From positions 1 through 64,000 of the forward strand of contig JAAEPJ010000072.1 in NCBI GenBank assembly GCA_024222485.1: 64,000 nucleotides of DNA, in the 5' to 3' direction. The DNA comes from a bacterium. GTDB taxonomy: Bacteria > RUG730 > JAAEPJ01. The position numbers and the translations under genes are program-made. Positions 17,200-24,475 of the stretch are shown here, in pieces (positions within the stretch are counted from its first letter, which is position 1; every line of letters begins with the position of its first letter). A model generated the notes under the pieces. The model had not been told where the DNA came from and ran no database searches. It saw only the letters and a list, made by a program, of their open reading frames with translations.

Positions 17200-17937
17200 T
17201 TATTCCTGATCGGAAACATCCCCATATTGAGCTATAAGTCCATGCTCCGTAAAGCTAAAAAAACTTGAATGATGAATAATCAAATGATCTAATAAAATCA
17301 CATCTATCAATTCAAGCATTAACTTAATTTTATTTGTAAATTCAATATCAAAGTCAGATGGTTCTAAATTCCCCGTCGGATGATTATGTGCTAAAATAAC
17401 TGCTACGGCATGATAATATAAAACACGCTCAACGACTTTACGTGGGTAAATAAAAACTTCGTTTGCAGTCCCTTCGGCTAAAACTTCAAAGCCAACGACC
17501 TTATTATTACTGTTTAAAAAAATTATAACAAATTTTTCTTCTTTTTTATGCCCAATCAGTAGCTTCAAAAAGTTAAAAACTTTTTCTGAAGAATCTAAAT
17601 ACTGATCACAATTATTCGTCCCACTTTCTTTATTTTCGCTTAGAGTTTCTTCACTAATTTTAAGACAAAAATCTCTTAGAAAATGTAAAAAATTACATGC
17701 ATACTCTCCGATTCCCTCGACTTCTTCTAAATATTGATTATCTGCGTTAATAACTCCATTTAAGGTTGAAAATTTAGACAAAAGTTTTTTTGCCATAGGC
17801 TTAGTATCAACTCTTGGCAAACCATAGAAAAGAGCCATTTCTAAAATCTCATAATCATGCCAAGATTTAATTCCAGAAACGCGATATTTAGCTATGATGC
17901 GTCGCCTATGCCCCTTAATGAGTTCAAAGTTATTCAT
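17200..17937 (-). CDS. radC: RadC/JAB-domain protein
   Basis: 245 residues: an N-terminal helix-hairpin-helix-like region (about 1-85, with LEMALFYGLPRVDTKPMAKK and VEGIGEYACNFL) and a C-terminal JAB/MPN+ metalloprotease-like domain with ILAHNHPTGNLEPSDFD, the H-x-H-P-x7-S-x2-D zinc motif, and LLDHLIIHHSS. It is the chromosomal RadC form; its biochemical role is still unclear despite the name. The ATG overlaps the upstream phosphatase stop by 4 bp (ATGA). Compare the second JAB protein at 34849-35583, which lacks the N-terminal domain and has a different tail. Confidence 0.88.
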   Translation of the reverse strand: MNNFELIKGHRRRIIAKYRVSGIKSWHDYEILEMALFYGLPRVDTKPMAKKLLSKFSTLNGVINADNQYLEEVEGIGEYACNFLHFLRDFCLKISEETLSENKESGTNNCDQYLDSSEKVFNFLKLLIGHKKEEKFVIIFLNSNNKVVGFEVLAEGTANEVFIYPRKVVERVLYYHAVAVILAHNHPTGNLEPSDFDIEFTNKIKLMLELIDVILLDHLIIHHSSFFSFTEHGLIAQYGDVSDQE

Positions 17938-18599
17938 ATTTTCGTAGCCTGTAAAGAAAAATTTAGATGTTTTTTTATATATGCCAAGATTTCCCGATAA
18001 TCAAAATCCGTAACTTCAAACTCTGCTGCTCGTCGCACTGACTTAGATTTTGGACAAAAAGCTATCCCCAAACCTGCTTTCTTTAAAATTCCAACATCAT
18101 TATTACCATCACCTATCACAATTACTTCTTTGTAATTCACCCCTTCCTTTTTTAAATATTCATCCAAGACAACAACCTTATTGCTTACATTCACCTTAAC
18201 CTCTCCAGTAAGCACCCCACCTTTAACCTCAATTTCATTAAAAAAAATATCATCAAAAATTTGTTTCAACTTTAAGGCTTCAGCGATAAACTGGACCCCT
18301 GAAGAAATCGCTACTAACCTCAATCCTATCTTTTTAAACTCTTTAAGAACAAAAAATAGATTTGCAGGTGTTTTTAAATTTAAAAACAGTTTTTCTATCT
18401 CAGCGACATCCGCACCTTTCCAATGCATAACCTCTAACTTACAAAACTCCTCATAAGTAATTTCACCTTTTAAAAAAACCTCCTTATATTTCTCTGTTAA
18501 ATCTTTCCAAGTACTTAAATAGTGATGAATCGTTAACCAAGGGTTCGGATTATCTGTAAGTGTTCCATCAATATCAAACACTATTAGTTTATACCTCAT
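17934..18599 (-). CDS. HAD-superfamily phosphatase, SerB-like
   Basis: 221 residues of haloacid dehalogenase fold. Motif I is VFDIDGTLTDN, motif II AISSGVQFI, motif III a lysine in SNKVVVLDEYLKK, and motif IV VIGDGNNDVGILKKAGLGIAF. This set and the spacing are those of phosphoserine phosphatase-like enzymes, though the substrate cannot be fixed by eye. The start is the ATG at 18599, which overlaps the rlmN stop as ATGA; an earlier in-frame codon would give an N-terminus inside rlmN. It also overlaps radC by 4 bp, so rlmN-HAD-radC-DUF3276 form a tightly coupled operon. Confidence 0.85.
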   Translation of the reverse strand: MRYKLIVFDIDGTLTDNPNPWLTIHHYLSTWKDLTEKYKEVFLKGEITYEEFCKLEVMHWKGADVAEIEKLFLNLKTPANLFFVLKEFKKIGLRLVAISSGVQFIAEALKLKQIFDDIFFNEIEVKGGVLTGEVKVNVSNKVVVLDEYLKKEGVNYKEVIVIGDGNNDVGILKKAGLGIAFCPKSKSVRRAAEFEVTDFDYREILAYIKKHLNFSLQATKI

Positions 18600-19642
18600 T
18601 TTTTTAAACCTGCAAGTTGCCCACATGCAGCTTTTATATCTCTTCCCTTAGAATTCCTAACGGTAACATTTACTCTTTTTTCTAATAATTTATCCAAAAA
18701 CTTATCAACATCCGTTTTCATTGGACGCCTTAAATGCTTTGAACTACTAACAGGAGAATATGGAATCAAATTAACTTTTGCTTTTAAAAATTTAGCAATT
18801 TCTGCTAACCCGCTAGCATCTTCAGCTTTATCATTAATATTCTTAAGCAAAATATACTCTATTGTAGGAATACGATGAGTTTTTTCATAATAATGTAAGA
18901 CTGCTTTTAAAACTTGAGCAAGTGAATACTTAGATGCTACGGGCATAATACTTTTGCGTTTTTCTTGTGTCACTGCATGTAAAGACAGTGCAAGATTGAC
19001 TTGAATATTAAAGTTTTTAAGCCGTTCAATTCCAGGAATAATGCCATTGGTTGAAACAGTAATTCTGCGTGCGGCAATTCCTAGTTGATTTTTTGAATTC
19101 ATAATTTGAATAGATTGTTCAAGGTTGCTACAATTATCAAGTGGTTCCCCCATCCCCATGAAAACATAGTTATCTATTTTTACCTCTTCAATACATTTTA
19201 GGTAAAAAACCTGCATTATAATCTCGCTAGCTACTAAATTCCTTGTAAACCCTCTTGCGCCACTGGCACAAAAAACACAGCCATATTTACAGCCTACCTG
19301 TGTTGAAATACAGATCGTATTGCGTTTCTTAAAGCTAATTAAAACAGTTTCGATTAAGCGACCATCATGAAGCTCGAATAAGTACTTAGTTGCACCATCT
19401 TCTGAGTGCTGTTTCTCAAGTAATTTAAAAGTGGGAAATCTAAAATTTTCATATAAAATTTCACGCTGAGAAACGGATAAATTTGTCATTAATCCAAAGT
19501 CTAGAGCACCTTTTTTATATATCCATTCAAAAATTTGTTTCGCACGATATTTTTGAATCCTTAGTCGTAAAAGCTCTCGCTCTAATTCATTAAGACTCAA
19601 AAGAAAAATATCCTGTTTATTTTTACTATTCAAACTGTACAC
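18596..19642 (-). CDS. rlmN: Dual-specificity 23S rRNA / tRNA adenine-C2 methyltransferase RlmN
   Basis: Radical SAM enzyme that methylates A2503 of 23S rRNA and A37 of some tRNAs. The cluster motif is QVGCKYGCVFCASG (C-x3-C-x2-C). Other signatures are FMGMGEPLDN, VSTNGIIPGI, ALSLHA and IPTIEYILLKNIND. The C-terminal Cys in IKAACGQL is the methyl-carrying residue. 348 residues is normal. The likely start is a GTG at 19642 in a region without a strong ribosome site, so the start is less certain than the identity. Confidence 0.95.
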   Translation of the reverse strand: MYSLNSKNKQDIFLLSLNELERELLRLRIQKYRAKQIFEWIYKKGALDFGLMTNLSVSQREILYENFRFPTFKLLEKQHSEDGATKYLFELHDGRLIETVLISFKKRNTICISTQVGCKYGCVFCASGARGFTRNLVASEIIMQVFYLKCIEEVKIDNYVFMGMGEPLDNCSNLEQSIQIMNSKNQLGIAARRITVSTNGIIPGIERLKNFNIQVNLALSLHAVTQEKRKSIMPVASKYSLAQVLKAVLHYYEKTHRIPTIEYILLKNINDKAEDASGLAEIAKFLKAKVNLIPYSPVSSSKHLRRPMKTDVDKFLDKLLEKRVNVTVRNSKGRDIKAACGQLAGLKK

Positions 19643-19891
19643 CCTATTTTATTTTTTTAATATAAATTATATAATAATCTTTTTATGGTTAATTTCAAAA
19701 TTATTTTTTATTTTTTATTTTAAAAAATATTTATTTAACTTTATATTACCTAACAATAAAATTTTAACTTCACTATCTATCAGAAAAACACTATTATTAA
19801 TTAAGTAAAAAATTCAATTTAAAATAAAAATATACAGGAACATATATCCTTTATATTTTATTAAAAATAAATATAATTCAAGGAACTTATC

Positions 19892-20401
19892 ATGAGCAAA
19901 AAATTTGGATTTATCCTCCCTAACAACCTATTCCGAGATAAAGAATATTTTGAACCAAAAAATATTTTAGAAAATGCAGGAATTCAAGTAATAACAATTT
20001 CTAAAGAGCTAAAACAATGTCATGGCAAACTTGGTGCTAAAGTAATACCTGAACTCACCCTAAAAAATATAAATATATCTAATTTTGCAGGCATAGCCTT
20101 TATAGGTGGTTCAGGAAGCAAAGAGTATTGGCATGATCCTTCAGCACACCAAATAGCACATCAAGCTTTTATTTTAGATAAAGTTTTAGCAGCAATCTGT
20201 TCTGCCGTTGCAACTTTAGCTTTTACAGGACTGCTTACAAATAAACATGCCAATTCATTTCAAAGTGAGCGAACAATTTTAGAAAAATATGGGGCAATTT
20301 TATCGAATGATGAATGTGTAGTTGATGGCAAAATAATAACAGCTAATGGACTAAAAGCTAGTAAAAAATTTGGAGAAAAAATTTTAAAACTCTTGACATA
20401 A
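19892..20401 (+). CDS. DJ-1/PfpI family protein
   Basis: 169 residues of the glutamine-amidotransferase-like DJ-1/PfpI fold. The nucleophile elbow is AAICSAVATLAF, with the Cys in the usual AxxC position and Ser replacing the more common His or Ala after it. IAFIGGSGSKEYWHD lies where the family has GG-G, and ILEKYGAILSNDECVVDGKIITANG resembles the conserved end. Members act as glyoxalases, chaperone-like proteins or proteases; the substrate is unknown here. It is one of the few plus-strand genes, with AAGGAAC 7 bases before the ATG, and is convergent with the riboflavin operon. Confidence 0.85.
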   Translation: MSKKFGFILPNNLFRDKEYFEPKNILENAGIQVITISKELKQCHGKLGAKVIPELTLKNINISNFAGIAFIGGSGSKEYWHDPSAHQIAHQAFILDKVLAAICSAVATLAFTGLLTNKHANSFQSERTILEKYGAILSNDECVVDGKIITANGLKASKKFGEKILKLLT

Positions 20402-20428
20402 AACAAAATAGATATTATTTTTAGCCCT

Positions 20429-20893
20429 TTAGCAAATCTCCTTATATAAATTCACCATTTCAATTGCTGCCATTGCAGCATCTACTCCTTTATTGCCAGA
20501 CTTTGTTCCAGCTCTCTCAATCGCCTGCTCAATATTTTCAGTTGTTATAACACCAAAAATGACAGGAATACCAGACTCGAGTGCAACACTTGCTACACCT
20601 TTAGACACTTCACTCGCGACAAAATCAAAATGAGGCGTCGCACCACGAATGACTGCACCAAGACAAATAATTGCATCATATTTATGATTACCTGCTAACT
20701 TTTTAGCTATTAAAGGAATTTCGAATGCACCAGGCACCCAAATAACAGAAATATCAGAGGCATTGACCTCATGACGGACTAAAGCATCAATAGCACCACT
20801 TAAAAGCTTATTAGAAATAAACTCATTAAACCTAGCAACAACAATTGCAATTTTTTGACCAGTACCAAGTAGCTTCCCTTCATATTTTTGCAT
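20429..20893 (-). CDS. ribH: 6,7-dimethyl-8-ribityllumazine synthase
   Basis: Condenses 5-amino-6-ribitylaminouracil with 3,4-dihydroxybutanone 4-phosphate. Signatures are [44 protein letters not shown] with the catalytic His, and [20 protein letters not shown]. The ATG at 20893 is preceded by AAGGAGGTGAAT. It is the last gene of the rib operon, 29 bp after ribBA. Length (154) is normal for the capsid-forming type. Confidence 0.96.
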   Translation of the reverse strand: MQKYEGKLLGTGQKIAIVVARFNEFISNKLLSGAIDALVRHEVNASDISVIWVPGAFEIPLIAKKLAGNHKYDAIICLGAVIRGATPHFDFVASEVSKGVASVALESGIPVIFGVITTENIEQAIERAGTKSGNKGVDAAMAAIEMVNLYKEIC

Positions 20894-20922
20894 ATTCACC
20901 TCCTTAAGTCACATAATACTTT

Positions 20923-22110
20923 TTATATTAAATGATTCATCCTGTCTTTTTTTGTTTTTAAATATCTTTCATTGATCTTATTGGCTCCTATCACGATAGG
21001 AACTCGTTCTATAATCTCTAACCCATAACCTTCAAGAGCAATAATCTTGCGTGGATTATTCGTTAAAAGTCGAATTTTTTTAAGACCTAAATCTTCCAAA
21101 ATCTGAGCCCCAATACCATAGTCCCGCAAATCTGCTTTAAAACCTAAAGCCTCATTGGCTTCCACAGTATCTAACCCTTGATCCTGTAAAGCATACGCTT
21201 TAATTTTGTTAGATAAACCAATTCCACGCCCTTCTTGATTTAAATAAAGAACTACACCACCATTTTCTTCAACCATTTCCAAAGATTTATAAAGTTGAGC
21301 ACGACAATCACAACGTAAAGAACCAAGAATATCTCCTGTAAAACAAGCAGAATGTACGCGGACTAAAGTAGATTTCTGGCTACAAAGGTCTCCTTTAACT
21401 AAAGCAATATGCTCGATGCTATCAGTCAAAGAACGGTACACATTAATTTTAAATTCACCAAATTGAGTTTTTAAATTAGCATCTGCTTCTTTTTCAACTA
21501 ACCGTTCTTCTTTATGTCGATATTTGATTAAATCCTCTATTGAAATAATTTTCAGGCTATGTTCTTTAGCAAAAACCCTCAAATCATTTAATCTTGCCAT
21601 ACGACCATCTTCTTTTAAAATTTCACATATGACACCTGCTTCAGCAAGCCCCGCAAGTCTAGCTAAGTCTACAGCAGCCTCTGTATGCCCTGCACGAACA
21701 AGAACGCCCCCTTCTAAGGAAATTAAAGGAAAAACATGCCCGGGTCTGTTAAAATCTTCCGGCTTAACATTTTCATCAATTAATGCCTTTATTGTCTCAT
21801 ATCGATCATGTGCAGAAATACCTGTTGTCGTTTTATGTTTATAATCAACAGAAATAGTAAACGCTGTTTTTTTAGGATCTGTATTATTTTTTGTCATAGG
21901 ACCAATATTTAACTTATCAAGCCTACTTTTTGTCATGGGGGTACAAATTAATCCACGACCATACTTAGTCATAAAATTTACTATATCTGGCGTTAGGTTT
22001 GATATTGAACAGACAAGATCACCTTCATTCTCACGGTCTTCATCATCAACAACGATTACCATTTTTCCATTTTTAATATCTAAAATAGCATTTTCTATTC
22101 TATCCAGCAT
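20923..22110 (-). CDS. ribBA: Bifunctional DHBP synthase / GTP cyclohydrolase II
   Basis: The N-terminal half (about 1-200) is 3,4-dihydroxy-2-butanone 4-phosphate synthase: [51 protein letters not shown]. The C-terminal half (about 205-395) is GTP cyclohydrolase II with the zinc-binding Cys set in [14 protein letters not shown] and [17 protein letters not shown], then RLLTNNPRK. Both active sites look complete. The start at ATG 22110 is chosen because GGAGAAAG lies upstream. It feeds both branches of riboflavin synthesis. Confidence 0.96.
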   Translation of the reverse strand: MLDRIENAILDIKNGKMVIVVDDEDRENEGDLVCSISNLTPDIVNFMTKYGRGLICTPMTKSRLDKLNIGPMTKNNTDPKKTAFTISVDYKHKTTTGISAHDRYETIKALIDENVKPEDFNRPGHVFPLISLEGGVLVRAGHTEAAVDLARLAGLAEAGVICEILKEDGRMARLNDLRVFAKEHSLKIISIEDLIKYRHKEERLVEKEADANLKTQFGEFKINVYRSLTDSIEHIALVKGDLCSQKSTLVRVHSACFTGDILGSLRCDCRAQLYKSLEMVEENGGVVLYLNQEGRGIGLSNKIKAYALQDQGLDTVEANEALGFKADLRDYGIGAQILEDLGLKKIRLLTNNPRKIIALEGYGLEIIERVPIVIGANKINERYLKTKKDRMNHLI

Positions 22111-22138
22111 ACTTTTACTTTCTCCTATGAGTATAAAA

Positions 22139-22729
22139 TCACATAAACCCTTCATCTTTAAGCAAATTATAAAAATCTTTTTTCTTCTCTGTTTGCTTTG
22201 TTAAAAAATCTGTTTCAATATTAATCTTGTCACCAATACGGCGCATCATTAAATTTGTTACACGCCAAGTTTCAGGAATAATTGAAACAGAAAATAAACC
22301 TTTTAGTCTAGAAAAAACTGTTAAGCTAATCCCATCTATTGCAATAGATCCTTTCTCATAAATATTCCCTAAAGTTGAATGAATGGTTAAGACTTTAGCA
22401 TTATCTCTTGTCTCTATCTTTTGCAAAATACCAACACTTTCTACATGTCCTTGCACTATATGACCATTAAACCTTGAACTAGCAAGCATAGCACGCTCAA
22501 TATTAACAAAGTCTCCTGTTTTAAGATTATCAAAATTCGTAGACTTAAAGGTTTCAGGCATAACATCTAGTTTTAGCGCTTTGAGATGAGAGTGAACAAC
22601 AGTTAAACAAACACCATTTACTGCCATACTATCACCTATTTCTACATCATTAAAATCCATTTCAACAACTAAAAAATTACGACCTTTTTGTTTAATTTTT
22701 CCTAAAGTTTCAATTAACCCAGTAAACAT
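22139..22729 (-). CDS. ribE: Riboflavin synthase, alpha chain
   Basis: 196 residues with the internal duplication of the family: [26 protein letters not shown] and FVNIERAM in the first barrel, matched by [23 protein letters not shown] and [10 protein letters not shown] in the second. It dismutates two lumazine molecules into riboflavin. It lies 13 bp downstream of ribD and 28 bp upstream of ribBA in the operon. Confidence 0.95.
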   Translation of the reverse strand: MFTGLIETLGKIKQKGRNFLVVEMDFNDVEIGDSMAVNGVCLTVVHSHLKALKLDVMPETFKSTNFDNLKTGDFVNIERAMLASSRFNGHIVQGHVESVGILQKIETRDNAKVLTIHSTLGNIYEKGSIAIDGISLTVFSRLKGLFSVSIIPETWRVTNLMMRRIGDKINIETDFLTKQTEKKKDFYNLLKDEGFM

Positions 22730-22742
22730 ATTTCAATACCTA

Positions 22743-23213
22743 CTATATCGCCAATACACTTGGAATCTCTATTGTATATTTCTTAAAAAATCTCTCATTT
22801 AATTCCCAACCTGCTTCTTCTAAAACACCAACATCTACCTCAACTCCACTGCTCTTTAAAATATTAATTCCATTACAAAAAACTTTAGGGTTATAATCAA
22901 TATTAGCAATCACAACCTTACCTATTCCTGCAGCAATAATTGCATTAACACAAGGGGGAGTATTCCCATAATGACAGCATGGCTCCAAATTAACATACAT
23001 GGTAGAACCCAACAAAGAATCGGGAAAAATAACACTCTTAATTGCTGCGACTTCTGCATGATCCTTGCCATACTCAGAATGGAAGCCTTTACCAATAATC
23101 TGAGAGTTTTTAACAATTACCGCACCAACCATCGGGTTAGGCCAAACATTGCCGAACCCTTTTTGGGCTAAATCCAGCGCGAGTCTCATAAAATATATTT
23201 CATGTTTAAACAT
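22743..23213 (-). CDS. ribD: Riboflavin-specific deaminase, RibD N-terminal domain only
   Basis: A stand-alone deaminase of about 156 residues. The cytidine-deaminase-type zinc site is present: HAEVAAIKS and LEPCCHYGNTPPCVNAI, preceded by VWPNPMVGAVIVK. RibD normally continues with a reductase domain of about 210 residues; here the protein stops right after NERFFKKYTIEIPSVLAI, at the domain border. No reductase gene lies in the operon, so that step must be encoded elsewhere. The start is the ATG at 23213. An in-frame TTG at 23228 is rejected because it falls inside the riboswitch terminator. This is the first gene behind the FMN riboswitch. Confidence 0.9.
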   Translation of the reverse strand: MFKHEIYFMRLALDLAQKGFGNVWPNPMVGAVIVKNSQIIGKGFHSEYGKDHAEVAAIKSVIFPDSLLGSTMYVNLEPCCHYGNTPPCVNAIIAAGIGKVVIANIDYNPKVFCNGINILKSSGVEVDVGVLEEAGWELNERFFKKYTIEIPSVLAI

Positions 23214-23250
23214 AAAAAAACCCCTCAAGATTAAAAAAAATCCTAAGGGG
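23214..23250 (-). terminator. Riboswitch-controlled intrinsic terminator before ribD
   Basis: On the minus strand CCCCTTAGGATT pairs over 12 positions with AATCTTGAGGGG around a 6-base T loop, and is followed directly by seven T and then the ribD ATG. This is a strong Rho-independent terminator placed right against the start codon, so the hairpin would also cover or replace the ribosome site. It is the expression platform of the FMN riboswitch. Confidence 0.88.
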
Positions 23251-23302
23251 TTAATAAAAGAATCGGGGAAATAAGTGTATTTTAAATTTAGAAATACACT
23301 GT

Positions 23303-23398
23303 TCCTTCTCTCATCCGAACTTTACAGGCAAATTTGCCCTAAGGTTTTTGTACAACCTTTAAACCGTCAGTACTGGAATCTCACCAAACCCCGAAGAA
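23303..23398 (-). promoter_or_regulatory. FMN riboswitch (RFN element)
   Basis: The minus strand begins TTCTTCGGGG, contains GGTGAGATTCCAGTACTGAC followed by GGT, a variable hairpin (AAAGGTTGTACAAAAACCTT), then AGGGCAAATTTGCC, and ends with AGTTCGGATGAGAGAAGGA. These are the conserved joining regions and P1 closing strands of the RFN aptamer, which binds FMN. It precedes the rib operon. Between the aptamer and terminator lies another hairpin (GTGTATTT ... AAATACAC, about 23275-23301) and a CCCCGA that could pair with TCGGGG of the aptamer's 5' end, a plausible switch; this pairing is inference. Confidence 0.93.
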
Positions 23399-23406
23399 AT
23401 TCATTA

Positions 23407-23435
23407 ATTTTAATAATTAAAACATTATTTTACAA
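23407..23435 (-). promoter_or_regulatory. Promoter of the riboflavin operon
   Basis: On the minus strand TTGTAA (23435-23430), a 17-base spacer and TAAAAT (23412-23407) stand just upstream of the aptamer. Transcription would start at the first bases of the RFN element. Confidence 0.55.
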
Positions 23436-23689
23436 GTATTTCCAAATAAATATAAACTAAAAAGAAAAATATTATTTTCTTTAAAAAGTGCAATAGGACT
23501 TTTACTATTCATTCATCCAATATATCATTTATGCATTATCAAGATACTTAAGTAGTCATTACATCCCAGAATATCAGAAATGTAGAATTAATATTTTTAA
23601 ATAAATTTAAAGCTAATGCCCACATCTTAAGAAGTTTAAAAAATCGTCATTGCTTATATTTTTTCATGGATTATAGAATATTAAAAATC

Positions 23690-24457
23690 CTATTTTTTCC
23701 CGACATACCAATATCCAACACCAATAAATAAGGCTCCACCGACAACATTACCTAATGTTACAGGTATTAAGTTAGCAAAGCAACCTCCCCAAGAAACAGC
23801 AGAGGATGTACTAGGTCCAAATAAAGACAAACCAAAAATTGTCATATTAGCAATACTATGTTCAAATCCCGAACCAATAAAAGCAAACAAGCACCAAAAA
23901 ATTAATAAAATTTTAGCAGCATCATTTGTTGTCCGCAGATTCATCCATAAAGCTAAACATACCAACATATTACAAAGAATACCTCTAAAAAACAAAGACC
24001 AAAAAGGCAAAGTCATTTTCACAATACTTACTTTCTCGATAAAATCAAAAGTAGCGTGATTTGAAAGCAAGCCTGAAAAATAAATAAAATACGCTATCAA
24101 CAATGACCCTAAAAAATTACCCAAATAACATACAATCCATAACTTTAGTGTATCCAACCATTTTACACTTTTTGATAGTGATCCAATAGTCATAATCATA
24201 TTATTACCCGTGAATAGTTCTGAACCTGCAAAAACAACGACTGTAAGAGCAACTCCAAAGGATGCAGCCATTAAGGCTTTTATAATAGGCAGACCTGCAA
24301 CTTCTAACGGAGCACCAATTGAAAAAATCAAAATAACACCAAAGCCGACATAAATTCCTGCCATCATTGCTAGAATAAAATACTTTAAAAAACTATTATT
24401 CAACATATTAATCTTTAACTGACTTGCTTTAATAATTTTTTCTAGCGTTTCATTCAT
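23690..24457 (-). CDS. nirC: Formate/nitrite transporter family channel (NirC-like)
   Basis: 255 residues with six membrane helices in the FNT fold. Conserved stretches include AGIYVGFGVILIFSIG near the N-terminus, AGSELFTGNNMIMT on the second helix, GNFLGSLLIAYF, RGILCNMLVCLALW and the conserved His-containing GSGFEHSIANM, which holds the central pore histidine. Lying 18 bp downstream of the nitrite reductase gene on the same strand, it most likely imports nitrite, although formate or hydrosulfide cannot be excluded by sequence alone. Confidence 0.92.
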   Translation of the reverse strand: MNETLEKIIKASQLKINMLNNSFLKYFILAMMAGIYVGFGVILIFSIGAPLEVAGLPIIKALMAASFGVALTVVVFAGSELFTGNNMIMTIGSLSKSVKWLDTLKLWIVCYLGNFLGSLLIAYFIYFSGLLSNHATFDFIEKVSIVKMTLPFWSLFFRGILCNMLVCLALWMNLRTTNDAAKILLIFWCLFAFIGSGFEHSIANMTIFGLSLFGPSTSSAVSWGGCFANLIPVTLGNVVGGALFIGVGYWYVGKK

Positions 24458-24475
24458 ACCGACATTTCTCCCGCT

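Noticed and set aside
23214-23228. TTG at 23228 as the ribD start
   Set aside because: It falls in the 3' arm of the riboswitch terminator; the ATG at 23213 gives the usual RibD N-terminus.
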